64,000 nt of DNA from Candidatus Dechloromonas phosphoritropha (GTDB lineage: Bacteria > Pseudomonadota > Gammaproteobacteria > Burkholderiales > Rhodocyclaceae): positions 186,001 through 250,000 of the forward strand of contig JADKGN010000001.1 in NCBI GenBank assembly GCA_016722705.1, written 5' to 3'. Within the stretch, counting starts at the first letter, position 1. Every line of letters begins with the position of its first letter. The position numbers and the translations under genes are program-made. A model generated the notes under the pieces. It did no database searches, was not told the DNA's origin, and saw nothing but the letters and a program-made list of their open reading frames with translations. Shown here piece after piece: positions 1 through 8,397 of this stretch.

Positions 1-998
1 AGATTCCGCCAAGGCAATTCGCCAACGGTTTCCGCCGTGGCCGCGACGCAATGCGTGTCGTGGAGGGGTTGCAGCAGCTCAGTGAATTCGCTGTAGCGCC
101 GACCCGGTACGGCCAGCACGAATTCCAGCGGCTCACCCCTGTCCAGACGAATTTCAGACAAGGCGTCGAGGTTGTCCAGCGAGAGCAAACCCCGATCCGC
201 CACCAGCACCACGCGGCGAATCGAGGGAAAGCGTTCCAGCACCGTCTTCAGCGTGGGCAACAAGGTCGGCGATTCCGCCGTATTGCCGACAAATACTTCG
301 TGATAGATCGGCAGACCGTCGCCGGTTTGTACAACGCCCAGCATGACTTGGCGGGCAATTGGCCCTTCCTTGGCCATCCCGAATTGGCGAATATCACCGG
401 CTTGATCAGACTGCCCGTCAGCTCGAATCGTGGTCATGTCGTAGAAGACAACCGACAGTTCCTGGTCAATCAAGGGGCGCAGCAGCTTGGCTACCACGGC
501 ATCAACCTCAGCCTGATGATCCATCAAGGCATCCATGGCGCGCAATAAATGATCGTGCGTCACCGTGGCGGGATTCAAACCAGGGAAGGCAACGGTCTGC
601 AACCAGCGCAGGGCGCCCAACTTTGATTCAGGATCACAGAGTCGATTAAAAACCATGATCCGAATCAGTGCTTCGACATCAATCTGATGCCGGGTCTTTC
701 CGAATGTGCGAGCCAATTCAGAGAAGCCCAGGGTGTTCCAGAGTTCTTGCACGGCCCAGAGATCCCCCAAGGCGCGCGTTGATTCAAACGTAACCGTGGG
801 CGGTGCAGTCGGGGCTGGCGCTTCACGGCCGGTGACTTTCATCAATCCGCCGATGACCGAATCAAGCGATCCGTCCATCTGGTCAAGTCTGCCAAGGGTC
901 GCGATGGTGCGCTGCTTAACCTTGCCTTCTGCGTCCCGATAGGACTCGACAAGCTGCACGTAGCGACGGGGGCCGGAGCGAGTAACTTTAACATACAT
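1..998 (-). CDS. IS1634-type (IS4 superfamily) transposase, 3' end beyond window
   Basis: Reading the minus strand from ATG at 998 gives an open frame of about 332 codons to the window edge, with no stop. It starts MYVKVTRSGPRRYVQLVES, typical of the N-terminus of IS1634-type transposases. It then has VFYDMTTIRADG, matching the first catalytic Asp region, and VLVADRGLLS, matching the second. The gene is intact as far as visible; the C-terminal glutamate region lies outside. It abuts an older IS4-family remnant, which may be what it inserted into. The element ends could not be defined because only one side is present. Confidence 0.85.
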   Translation of the reverse strand, partial: MYVKVTRSGPRRYVQLVESYRDAEGKVKQRTIATLGRLDQMDGSLDSVIGGLMKVTGREAPAPTAPPTVTFESTRALGDLWAVQELWNTLGFSELARTFGKTRHQIDVEALIRIMVFNRLCDPESKLGALRWLQTVAFPGLNPATVTHDHLLRAMDALMDHQAEVDAVVAKLLRPLIDQELSVVFYDMTTIRADGQSDQAGDIRQFGMAKEGPIARQVMLGVVQTGDGLPIYHEVFVGNTAESPTLLPTLKTVLERFPSIRRVVLVADRGLLSLDNLDALSEIRLDRGEPLEFVLAVPGRRYSEFTELLQPLHDTHCVAATAETVGELPWRN

Positions 999-1093
999 GC
1001 CAGCACCATACGCCAGGATTAAATCATGTCAATTAACGAATAGCGAACAACAGCGTCTGTTTCAAAACCCCCACTTGCAAGCCATTGATTCCA

Positions 1094-1712
1094 TTAGCCT
1101 GACGGGGTCAAAAGAGGCAGCTTTTGATGGATAACTGCGGAACTCGGGCGTCCCCGATGCCGCAGTGCAGCGACCAGCCAGGCCCCCGGATATCCCCGAT
1201 CAAGCACTAACATGTCCTGGGCGCCGAGCCGGTCAAGCCGCTCAAACAACATCTGACGTTCGCCGATCAGCGAACTGTGCAAAATCAGCGAGTCGAACAA
1301 TGCGATCCCTGGTCGAAACAAACCGAAGATCACCGCCTCCCGAATATGGCGTCGCCCTTCTGGGTCAAGCAAGGTCAGGCGAACCTTCGATGCATCTGCC
1401 GCCAAGACCCGCAAGCCTTGCTCGTCGGGCTGCTGAGGAATGACCTCATCGACCAGACGCAACAGTTCCACATTGAGCAGATCGAAGGGATTGACGAGTA
1501 GATGGCGACGCGCCTTCGAGAAGGCACTGGCCGTGATCACCCGACACAGACGGGTTCTTCCGGCAAGCAGGGCAAAGAAGGAATCGAACTCAGCCTGAAC
1601 TGCGCCGCGAATACCGGTAAGCAGGAATGCGATCAGATTTGTGGAGGGCAACACACGGTTTTGGGTGAAAACCGGGGGTCACGTCGGGCGGCGCCAAGGA
1701 AATCAGCACCAT
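1094..1712 (-). pseudogene. IS4-family transposase remnant (truncated, frameshifted)
   Basis: The open part (1654 down to 1094) covers the N-terminal and first catalytic portion of an IS4-type transposase, including LAADASKVRL (first Asp) and MLVLDRGYPG (second Asp). It stops after about 186 residues where the family has roughly 400 or more, so the C-terminal glutamate region is lost, probably through the neighbouring IS1634-type insertion. Upstream, an ATG at 1712 opens MVLISLAPPDVTP in another frame; one extra C in the C run near 1670 explains the break, because removing it joins that peptide to VFTQNRVLPSTN. The gene is dead. Confidence 0.75.
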
Positions 1713-1855
1713 GAATGTAGTCCGTCAGCTGAGAAACGATATTGGCATATTTAGACCGCCATATAAAATCTATTTATATCAATTGGTTACAGGATATATC
1801 ATATCCTGGCGCGGCATGATGGCGAAGTTAATCAAACTAGATGATAAACGCTAAG

Positions 1856-2023
1856 TCAAGAGGATTGGTCCAGCAGATCGAGGCAGGCTGGCGTGATTTC
1901 GGCGAAGAGTTGACGAGTGGACTCGAAGCCGAGATGAAAATCCTCGTTGCCGCCTGACGCGATGTCGGCCATCGCCGCATCGTAGATGCTGTTACGCGCG
2001 CCGATTTCGATGGTCGCTTTCAT
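1856..2023 (-). pseudogene. N-terminal fragment of a MarR-like (COG4190-type) regulator
   Basis: A 55-codon open frame starts at ATG 2023 with MKATIEIGARNSIYDAAMAD and ends after ITPACLDLLDQSS. The start and the FHLGFESTRQLFAEITP stretch resemble the N-terminal segment of predicted COG4190-type winged-helix regulators, which are usually near 120 residues. The DNA-binding part is absent, so this looks like a truncated relic. It lies directly next to the decayed higBA pair and shares its orientation. The family assignment is from memory of the pattern and is tentative. Confidence 0.4.
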
Positions 2024-2067
2024 TTTCTTGCGCTGTTGCGGTCGACGTCAAAAAAAGGCCAAAAAAT

Positions 2068-2348
2068 CTATGCGGCGAGCCGCAAGGGGAGAACATCCGG
2101 CAAGGGCTTTTGCTCGGCCAGCCAAAGGCCGTGAGCGGTTTACATTTCCAGCCAGATCTCTGGGTTGGTGCTTAGCCAGGCGGCAAGGCTCAGGGCCATG
2201 TCGGCGGTGATGCCGGCTTTGCCGTTGAGGATTTTCGATAGCGTTACGCGTGAAATACCGAGTTGCGCGGCGGCCGTGGTCACCGTCATGCTTTCAAGTA
2301 TCCATTCCCGGAGTGCTTCGCCCGGGTGGGGCTGCACATTCTGCTCAT
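2068..2348 (-). pseudogene. higA-type antitoxin, inactivated by a frameshift and a nonsense codon
   Basis: The open piece (2337 to 2140) encodes QPHPGEALREWILES followed by an XRE helix-turn-helix (AAQLGISRVTLSKILNGKAG), the HigA family pattern. Two lesions are visible. The natural start ATG at 2348 (MSRM) is one base out of frame with QPHPGE, so the surviving ORF can only start at GTG 2337. After PEIWLEM a TAA sits where the family normally has Gln (CAA); reading on in frame gives TAHGLWLAEQKPLPDVLPL and a stop at 2068, the expected HigA tail. It follows the higB relic in the usual toxin-antitoxin order. Confidence 0.75.
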
Positions 2349-2357
2349 CGCTATCTC

Positions 2358-2480
2358 TCAGTGATAATCCTGATAATCGATCAGGATGGCGTCTTCACCT
2401 TCAAAATAAAATGTCATCCGTCAATTGCCGTTGGCCCAGGTCGACCAGTGTCCATTACTCAACTGGTGCAAACGCCAGCC
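2358..2480 (-). pseudogene. higB-type toxin remnant
   Basis: In frame on the minus strand the sequence reads GWRLHQLSNGHWSTW, then a TGA stop where HigB/RelE-type toxins have the Trp of NGNWRM, then RMTFYFEGEDAILIDYQDYH and a terminal stop. This is the C-terminal third of a HigB killer protein; the N-terminal part is gone. It precedes the higA relic by 9 bp, matching the higB-higA order. TGG to TGA is the simplest explanation of the internal stop. No functional toxin can be made from this copy. Confidence 0.7.
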
Positions 2481-2525
2481 TGTTGCGGTCGACGCCCAAA
2501 TAAGGCTGAAATCCCGATCCACGCA

Positions 2526-3620
2526 TTACGTACCCAGATGAACCGGAATCCGTTGCGGCCCGAAGGCCTGGCCGTTGCGCCCAAGCATCGGGCCGAAGCG
2601 GCCGGCGATGGCGGTCGCGCAGTGTGGGCAGTGGCCATCCGGGGTCAGGTCGTAGCGGCGGATGTCGTACCAGTCGCGGACGATCAGCGCGGCGTGGCAG
2701 CTCGGGCAGAAAGTAGTGCCGCCCTCGCTGTCATGGACGTTGCCGGTGAAGACGTAGTGCAGGCCGGCGTCGAGCGCGATGCGCCGGGCCTGGGTCAGCG
2801 TCGCCGGCGGGGTCGGCGGGATGTCGCCCATCTTCCAGTCCGGGTGAAAGGCGGAGAAGTGCAGGGGCACGTCGGGGCCGAGTTCGCGCGCGACCCAAGT
2901 GGCAAGTTCGTTGATTTCCTGCGGGCTGTCGTTGCTGCCGGGAATCAGCAGCGTGGTGATTTCCAGCCAGCAGTCGGTCTCGTGGTGGATGTAGGCGAGG
3001 ATGTCGAGCACCGGCTGCAGGTGGCCGACGCACAGCTTGTGATAGAAGCTGTCGGTGAAGGCCTTGAGGTCGACATTGGCGGCATCCATGACGGCGAAGA
3101 ATTCCTTTGCCGGTTCAGGGTGGATGTAGCCGGCGGTGACGGCGACGTTGCGGATGCCCTGCTCGCGGCAGGCGAGCGCGGTGTCGATGGCATATTCGGC
3201 GAAGATCACCGGGTCGTTGTAGGTGTAGGCGACCGCGTCGGCGCCGTAACGCCTGGCCGCCGCCGCGATCATCTGCGGGCTGGCGGCATCCATCAGGCGG
3301 TCCATGTCCTTAGATTTGGAAATATCCCAGTTCTGGCAGAACTTGCAGGCAAGGTTGCAGCCCGCCGTGCCGAACGACAGGATGCTGCTGCCGGGGTAGA
3401 AATGGTTGAGCGGCTTTTTCTCGATGGGGTCGATGCAGAAGCCAGACGAGCGGCCGTAGGTTGTCAGCTGCATGGCGCCATTGACCATCTGGCGCACGAA
3501 GCAGGCGCCGCGCTGGCCTTCGTGCAACTGGCAGTCGCGCGGGCAGAGGTCGCACTGGATGCGGCCGTCGGGTAGGGCATGCCACCAGCGGCCGGGATGC
3601 AGGGTTTCCGTGGCGTTCAT
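2526..3620 (-). CDS. amrS: AmmeMemoRadiSam system radical SAM enzyme
   Basis: This is a 364-residue radical SAM protein. The CxxxCxxC motif that binds the 4Fe-4S cluster is GCNLACKFC (C88, C92, C95), followed by the family's CQNWDISK. A Cys-rich N-terminus (CDLCPRDC) and a C-terminal zinc-ribbon-like pair (CPSC and CPHC) are also present. Start ATG 3620 overlaps the stop of the upstream amrA as ATGA; an ATG 18 nt further up is possible but less well placed. The family is an archaeal/bacterial conserved triad of unknown reaction, possibly a modification involving the Memo and AMMECR1 partners encoded just upstream. Confidence 0.93.
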   Translation of the reverse strand: MNATETLHPGRWWHALPDGRIQCDLCPRDCQLHEGQRGACFVRQMVNGAMQLTTYGRSSGFCIDPIEKKPLNHFYPGSSILSFGTAGCNLACKFCQNWDISKSKDMDRLMDAASPQMIAAAARRYGADAVAYTYNDPVIFAEYAIDTALACREQGIRNVAVTAGYIHPEPAKEFFAVMDAANVDLKAFTDSFYHKLCVGHLQPVLDILAYIHHETDCWLEITTLLIPGSNDSPQEINELATWVARELGPDVPLHFSAFHPDWKMGDIPPTPPATLTQARRIALDAGLHYVFTGNVHDSEGGTTFCPSCHAALIVRDWYDIRRYDLTPDGHCPHCATAIAGRFGPMLGRNGQAFGPQRIPVHLGT

Positions 3621-4168
3621 GGGGCGGGCTCCTTCCATTTCTTGACGGTGTAGCGTTCGAGCCGGACATCGGGACCCCAGTAGTTCGCTGACAGACCGGC
3701 CTTCTGCTTTAGACGAGCGAGGAACTCGGTCGGTTCAGGCAACTGTTCCCAGACCTGCGGCAGAAAGGTCGAGCGGTGGCGGCCGGCACTGAAGATGACA
3801 CCATCTATTTCCGGACGCAACTGGGCGAGGGCGTTGGTTTCGTCGGCGAAGCTCAGCGGCTCGGGTAGCGTCAGTAGTGATACTTCGACGCGGGTCACGG
3901 GCAGTTCCGCGGCGCGCAGCGGCTCAAAGCGCGGATCGCGGAAAGCCGCGTTGCGGGCATTTTCCTGGACGTCAGCAAGCAGCGGGCGCCAGGCTTCGAG
4001 GCTGCCGATGCAGCCGCGCAACTGGCCGCGCTGGGTCAGCGTGACGAAAGTGGCGCCGTTTTCGTGCAGTTCCGGCCGGTCGACCGCAACAGGCGCGCCG
4101 GGCTGGCCGAATTGGGTGACGATCGCGTTGCGGGCCAGGGTCAGCAGCGTGGTGCCGAGGTCAGGCAT
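3617..4168 (-). CDS. amrA: AmmeMemoRadiSam system protein A (AMMECR1 domain)
   Basis: The product is about 183 residues and is a single AMMECR1 domain. The conserved LRGCIGS motif occurs as GQLRGCIGSLEAWRPL in the middle of the N-terminal half, and RVEVSLLTLPEPL and GVIFSAGRHRSTFLPQVWEQ follow in the usual order. ATG 4168 (MPDLGTTLLTLAR) is chosen over the longer ORF start because it gives a normal N-terminus and overlaps the end of amrB by 8 nt. It is the middle gene of the trio; the biochemical role of AMMECR1 is unknown. Confidence 0.92.
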   Translation of the reverse strand: MPDLGTTLLTLARNAIVTQFGQPGAPVAVDRPELHENGATFVTLTQRGQLRGCIGSLEAWRPLLADVQENARNAAFRDPRFEPLRAAELPVTRVEVSLLTLPEPLSFADETNALAQLRPEIDGVIFSAGRHRSTFLPQVWEQLPEPTEFLARLKQKAGLSANYWGPDVRLERYTVKKWKEPAP

Positions 4169-4961
4169 TTTTCGCTTCCGTAAAGGCGAACGCGGCATAG
4201 CCGACGACGCGCTGCCGGTCGCCGGCCGTATCGCCGGAATTGCAGCGGTGGATCAGTTGCGGGACCAGGCCGCGCCGTTGGGCGGCGAGCAGCAGGCCGT
4301 TGATCGGGTAGGCGCCGCAGGCCTGTTCGGGGCGGATGTGGGCGTCGAGTTGCAGGATGTGCTCACAGGTGTCGCGGTCGACCTGGTTGGCGGCACCGTA
4401 AGGCAGGAAATGCGACAGGTCGGAACTGATGACGATCAGTGTTTCCGGGCCGCCCCACAGCAGGTCGAGGACTTCGGCGACGGCCTGCGGCGTGGCGTGG
4501 CCGACAGCCAGCGGAACGAGGGTGAAATCGTCAAGCGCGCGCTGCAGGAAGGGGAGGTGCACTTCCAGCGAATGTTCCTCGGCGTGCACGCGGTCGCTGA
4601 CGACGACTTGTGGCAGTTCGCCGAGTTGCGCAATGGCTGCCGCGTCGAGCGGAATATTGCCGAGTGGCGTCGCAAAGGCCGTGGTCTTCGGCAGCGCAAT
4701 GCCGTCGACCGCAACGCGATGGGTCGGGCCGAGCAGGATGACCCGGCGAATGGTCGACCGCCATGGCGCGAGCGTGGCATAGGCCATGGCGGCGGTCGAG
4801 CCGGAGTAGATATAGCCGGCATGCGGGACGATCAGCGCCTTCGGTTGTTCGCTGGCGGTGACCGGCGTTTCGGCCAGCAGGTGGTCGACGGTGGCGGCCA
4901 GGGTGGCCGGGTTGCCGGGATAGAAAGCGCCGGCGACTGCGGGAGGACGGGTCATGGTCAT
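4161..4961 (-). CDS. amrB: AmmeMemoRadiSam system protein B (Memo-like)
   Basis: This 266-residue protein belongs to the MEMO1 family, related in fold to class III extradiol dioxygenases. Key stretches are RPPAVAGAFYPGNPATL at the start, LIVPHAGYIYSGSTAA (metal-site His region), LLGPTHRV, VHAEEHSLEVHLPFLQ and VISSDLSHF. The start ATG 4961 follows two possible Met codons (MTMTRPP); upstream in-frame residues look non-coding. First gene of the amrB-amrA-amrS operon, all overlapping, so the three proteins are probably made in matched amounts. Confidence 0.93.
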   Translation of the reverse strand: MTMTRPPAVAGAFYPGNPATLAATVDHLLAETPVTASEQPKALIVPHAGYIYSGSTAAMAYATLAPWRSTIRRVILLGPTHRVAVDGIALPKTTAFATPLGNIPLDAAAIAQLGELPQVVVSDRVHAEEHSLEVHLPFLQRALDDFTLVPLAVGHATPQAVAEVLDLLWGGPETLIVISSDLSHFLPYGAANQVDRDTCEHILQLDAHIRPEQACGAYPINGLLLAAQRRGLVPQLIHRCNSGDTAGDRQRVVGYAAFAFTEAKNA

Positions 4962-4971
4962 GGTCGACTCC

Positions 4972-5307
4972 TCAAACGAGCAATAATCCGACGGGCATGC
5001 CGCCGCGCTGAGCGGGCACCACGCCGCAGGCGAAGACGACGGCAATCTGCGCGACCAGCTTCGGCGACACGTCGCCGGGACGAATCATGACCATCGGGTG
5101 GACGATCAGGATCACGATCGCCGCCATGCGTACCAGACGGCCACGGTCGTGGCCCAGGCTGCCGGGCATGGAAACCAGCGCAAAGGTGCGCGGCCCGGCA
5201 GTCGAATCCGGGCGGCATTCGCGCTCCACGCCGACCAGCAGCCCGATCGCCGGTGCCGTGGCGAAGGCCTTCACGGTCCCGGCCGGATCGGCATCGACGA
5301 AGCTCAT
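4972..5307 (-). pseudogene. MgtC/SapB-like membrane protein fragment
   Basis: The frame opens MSFVDADPAGTVKAFATAPA and continues IGLLVGVERECRPDSTAGPR, the family signature region of MgtC/SapB or DUF4010-type membrane proteins (GLLIGLERE...GLRTFALV). After RTFALVSMPGSLGHD the similarity fades, although hydrophobic segments persist (AAIVILIVHPMVMI). At about 111 residues it is well short of relatives and lacks most transmembrane helices. It lies between amrB and the divergent ispD. It may be a degenerating gene, or a very divergent short member. Confidence 0.45.
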
Positions 5308-5347
5308 GGTTTTCCTCATGCTTTGCCTTATTCGGTAAAATTAGTCC

Positions 5348-6034
5348 ATGCCACGCCATTTCGCAATCGTTCCCGCTGCCGGCAGCGGATCGCGCTTCGG
5401 TTCGGAGAAGCCGAAACAGTACTTGGGCCTGCTCGGGCACCCAATGCTCCATCATACGCTGGCCGCGCTGGTCGCCTGTCCTGAAATCGACCGGGTCTGG
5501 GTTGTGCTGTCGCCGGAAGATGGCGAATGGGACCGTTACGACTGGTCCGAACTTGGTCCCAAGCTGGAAACCCTGCGTTGCGGCGGCGTGACGCGGGCCG
5601 ACAGCGTTGGCAACGGACTGCGGGCGGTGGCCATGGTAGCAGCCGACGATGACTGGATCCTGGTGCACGACGCTGCCCGCCCGTGCCTGAGCCGGGAAAT
5701 GCTCGCAACGCTGTTGGCCGAACTGGCCGACGATCCGGTCGGCGGCATCCTCGCCGTTCCGGTCGCCGATACCCTGAAGCGGGCCGACTGCGAGCAGCGC
5801 GTTGTCGCCACCGAGCCGCGCGACGGCCTCTGGCAGGCGCAGACGCCGCAGATGTTCCGTTACGGAGTTCTCAAGGAAGCTCTGGAGAAGTGCGGTGTGG
5901 TTACCGACGAATCCGGCGCGATTGAGGCGCTGGGCCTCCAGCCTCGACTGGTGCGCGCCGACGCGATCAATCTCAAGGTGACTTACCCGGCCGATCTTGT
6001 CCTGGCGGCGCTGATACTCAGGGGGCGCAAATGA
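5348..6034 (+). CDS. ispD: 2-C-methyl-D-erythritol 4-phosphate cytidylyltransferase
   Basis: 228 residues, the normal length. It catalyses MEP + CTP to CDP-ME in the non-mevalonate isoprenoid pathway. The nucleotide-binding signature PAAGSGSRFGSEKPKQY lies at residues 9-25, and WILVHDAARPCLSR and the AQTPQMFRYGVL stretch are the usual later motifs. The stop overlaps the ispF start as ATGA, giving the common ispDF pair and implying translational coupling. It is divergent from the MgtC-like fragment. Confidence 0.97.
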   Translation: MPRHFAIVPAAGSGSRFGSEKPKQYLGLLGHPMLHHTLAALVACPEIDRVWVVLSPEDGEWDRYDWSELGPKLETLRCGGVTRADSVGNGLRAVAMVAADDDWILVHDAARPCLSREMLATLLAELADDPVGGILAVPVADTLKRADCEQRVVATEPRDGLWQAQTPQMFRYGVLKEALEKCGVVTDESGAIEALGLQPRLVRADAINLKVTYPADLVLAALILRGRK

Positions 6035-6513
6035 ATTTCCGGGTCGGACAGGGCTACGACGTTCATCGACTGGTCGCCGGTCGCAAGCTGATCCTCGGTG
6101 GTGTCGAAATTCCCCATGCCACGGGCCTGCTCGGCCATTCCGACGCCGATGCGCTGCTCCATGCGATCATCGATGCGCTGCTCGGCGCTGTCGCACTGGG
6201 CGACATCGGCCGCCATTTTCCCGACAGTGACCCGCGCTACCAGGGCGCCGACAGCCGCGTTCTGCTGCGTGCCTCCGTCGCGCTCCTCGCCGAGCACGGC
6301 TGGCGGCCAGTCAATGTCGATGCGACGATCATCGCCCAGCAGCCAAAGCTCGGCCCGCATGCGGCGGTGATGGTGGCGAACGTTGCGGTCGACCTCGGAA
6401 TTTCGCCGGATTCGGTCAACATCAAGGGCAAGACCAACGAGACGCTGGGCTATCTCGGGCGTCAGGAAGCGATCGAGGCGCAGGCTGTGGTGCTCGTCGA
6501 ACGTGCGCTCTGA
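6031..6513 (+). CDS. ispF: 2-C-methyl-D-erythritol 2,4-cyclodiphosphate synthase
   Basis: 160 residues. The enzyme converts CDP-ME 2-phosphate to MEcPP with release of CMP. The zinc ligands D10 and H12 are in GYDVHRL, and the third His (H44) is in the HSDADALLHAIIDALLGA stretch; KTNETLGYLGRQEGIEA-type sequence appears near the C-terminus (here QEAIEA). Directly coupled to ispD. The downstream thpR begins at a GTG inside the last codons of this gene. Confidence 0.97.
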   Translation: MNFRVGQGYDVHRLVAGRKLILGGVEIPHATGLLGHSDADALLHAIIDALLGAVALGDIGRHFPDSDPRYQGADSRVLLRASVALLAEHGWRPVNVDATIIAQQPKLGPHAAVMVANVAVDLGISPDSVNIKGKTNETLGYLGRQEAIEAQAVVLVERAL

Positions 6514-7081
6514 GGACGGAACGCGGCTTGGCGAGCGAACCGAACAGGCGCGCGTCTTCTTCGCCCTGTGGCCTTCGCCGGAATCCGCCCGACAACTAGC
6601 TGAAGTCGCCGATTCCTTTGCCAAGTGCGCCGGCGGGCGGCCGACCCGCCAGGAAGCCATGCATCTGACCCTGACCTTCATCGGTGATGTGCCGGTCGGG
6701 CGTCTGCCGGATCTGGAGCGTGCGACGCGCGAAGTGCGCGGTGAAGCCTTCACCTTGACGCTCGACCGCTTGGGCATCTGGCGGCACAACCGGATTTTCC
6801 AAGCTGGCTGCAGCGTTTCGCCACCGGCGCTGGTGGAGCTACGGGAATCGCTCAATACCATATTGCAGGCGGCCGGCTTCTCCGTGGCCGATACCCGGCG
6901 AAGCTTTACCCCGCATGTCACGCTGGTGCACAAGATGGTCACGCTCGATGCCGAGTTGCCGGATTACGAGGCGATTGCGTGGAACAACCGGCAGTTCGTC
7001 CTGGCGCGCTCGAGCGTGTCGGCGCAAGGTTCGTCCTATCGGATTGTTGCCGAATTCCCTCTGCCCGCCGGCGCCGGTTGA
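6503..7081 (+). CDS. thpR: RNA 2',3'-cyclic phosphodiesterase (2H family)
   Basis: About 192 residues. It has the two HxTx catalytic motifs of the 2H phosphoesterase/LigT family: HLT at residues 54-56 (AMHLTLTFIGD) and HVT at 138-140 (FTPHVTLVHK). The only start that gives a normal N-terminus is GTG 6503, which overlaps the ispF stop by 11 nt; ATG 6383 lies deep in ispF and would add non-homologous residues. The enzyme opens 2',3'-cyclic phosphates on RNA; the physiological substrate is uncertain. Third gene of the ispDF transcript. Confidence 0.9.
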   Translation: MRSEDGTRLGERTEQARVFFALWPSPESARQLAEVADSFAKCAGGRPTRQEAMHLTLTFIGDVPVGRLPDLERATREVRGEAFTLTLDRLGIWRHNRIFQAGCSVSPPALVELRESLNTILQAAGFSVADTRRSFTPHVTLVHKMVTLDAELPDYEAIAWNNRQFVLARSSVSAQGSSYRIVAEFPLPAGAG

Positions 7082-7109
7082 GCCATGGCCGCTTCCCCTC
7101 TTCCGTCTC

Positions 7110-8168
7110 CTATCTCATGAACTGCAAGGGGCCGCCATCCTGCGCTTTGATTTCTTCCTTGAAGCGGCCCATGATGCGCGCCTGCATCGCGGTCGGCAAG
7201 GGCGCGAATCCCGTGCCGGTGATGATGTTGTCACCCTTCATGAAGGCCCAGTAGAAGAAGCTGAGGGTCTGCGAAACGCTTGCGGCGGTCTTTGGCGCCC
7301 GATCGACGAGGACGAAGGTGGCGTGGGTGATCGGCCAGGTGGCGCTGCCCGGCATGTTGAGCAGCGATGCGTATTCATCGGCCGTCAGATTCATGGTTGA
7401 GGCCTTGACCGCGGCTTTGAGGCCGGCCTCCGAAGGCGCAACGAACTTGCCTTGACGGTTTTCCAGCAGAACCGGGTTGAGCTTGTCGCGCGCCACACGG
7501 TCCAGCGAAACATAGGTGATCGCCCCGCGCGCGCCCCTCATGGCTTCGATAACGCCGTCGCTGCCGCGTGCCTTGGTGACCGTGCCGGGCCAGGAAACGG
7601 TGTTGCCGCTACCAATCGAACGCGACCAGTTTTCACTGACCAGGGAAAAGTAGCCGGTTAAGGCTTCGGTGCTTCCCGAACTGTCTTCGCGCACGATGCG
7701 GGTGATGGCCACCTTGGGCAGGTCGCTTCCCGGATTCAGTTCGGCGATACGTGCATCGTTCCATTCGGTAATCCGCCCGGCAAAGATGTCGGCGAGAACG
7801 GAGCCGGTCAGCCGCAGTTGTCGCGAGTTGCCGGGACGGAAACTGACCACCGGCACGATCCCGCCGATGACGGTGGGAAACTGAAACAGGTTGTGGCGCT
7901 TGATTTCCTCGCGCGAAACGGGGACGTCACTGGCGCCGAAATCAACCTCCCTGGCGATGATGCGTTTGACGCCTTCGCCGGAACCCACCGCCTGATAGCT
8001 TACGGCAATCGATTTTTCCTTCGTGAAGCTCTGGGTCCAGCTTGCGTAAATCGCCGCCGGAAAAGTGGCCCCGGCACCACGAATGCTTGCCGCATCACCC
8101 TGCTGCGCATGGACCATGCTCCAATGGACAAGTCCGAACACGATTATTGCGATGCGGGCGATCGACAT
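7110..8168 (-). CDS. pstS: Phosphate ABC transporter, periplasmic phosphate-binding protein
   Basis: 352 residues with a signal peptide (residues about 1-21, ending VHA before QQGDA). The mature part opens IRGAGATFPAAIYASW, the phosphate-binding loop of PstS, and contains QAVGSGEGVKRI, DFGASDVPVS and VREDSSGSTEALTGYF, all family features. It delivers phosphate to the PstCAB permease, but no pstC, pstA or pstB lies in the window, so it is an orphan or distant copy. It is convergent with thpR and upstream of an envZ/ompR-type pair of the same orientation; a Pho box was not identified. Confidence 0.92.
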   Translation of the reverse strand: MSIARIAIIVFGLVHWSMVHAQQGDAASIRGAGATFPAAIYASWTQSFTKEKSIAVSYQAVGSGEGVKRIIAREVDFGASDVPVSREEIKRHNLFQFPTVIGGIVPVVSFRPGNSRQLRLTGSVLADIFAGRITEWNDARIAELNPGSDLPKVAITRIVREDSSGSTEALTGYFSLVSENWSRSIGSGNTVSWPGTVTKARGSDGVIEAMRGARGAITYVSLDRVARDKLNPVLLENRQGKFVAPSEAGLKAAVKASTMNLTADEYASLLNMPGSATWPITHATFVLVDRAPKTAASVSQTLSFFYWAFMKGDNIITGTGFAPLPTAMQARIMGRFKEEIKAQDGGPLQFMR

Positions 8169-8397
8169 TGAATCTCCTCCAATTGCAGATGTTCAGGAAT
8201 ATTGACAGGTTGACCGGCGCCTTCCCGACGGCGCGGCAGTACGACGAAGAATAGCACGCGGCGCCCCACGCTTTCCTGGATCACGGTTCGCTTCACGCCG
8301 TTTCGAGGCAGCGAAGCGGGGATACAAGCCCTCGCTGCCACTTGTTCTTCCGAGCGCGCTCGCGTGACGGGCACCGGTTGGCCGCTATTTGAGGCGA

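Noticed and set aside
2250..3575. Long plus-strand ORF over amrS (441 codons)
   Set aside because: Shadow of the minus-strand radical SAM gene; composition is Val/Gly/Arg-rich and no family fits.
3795..5090. Plus-strand ORF over amrA/amrB
   Set aside because: Antisense to two clear family genes; low-complexity Arg/Ser-rich translation.
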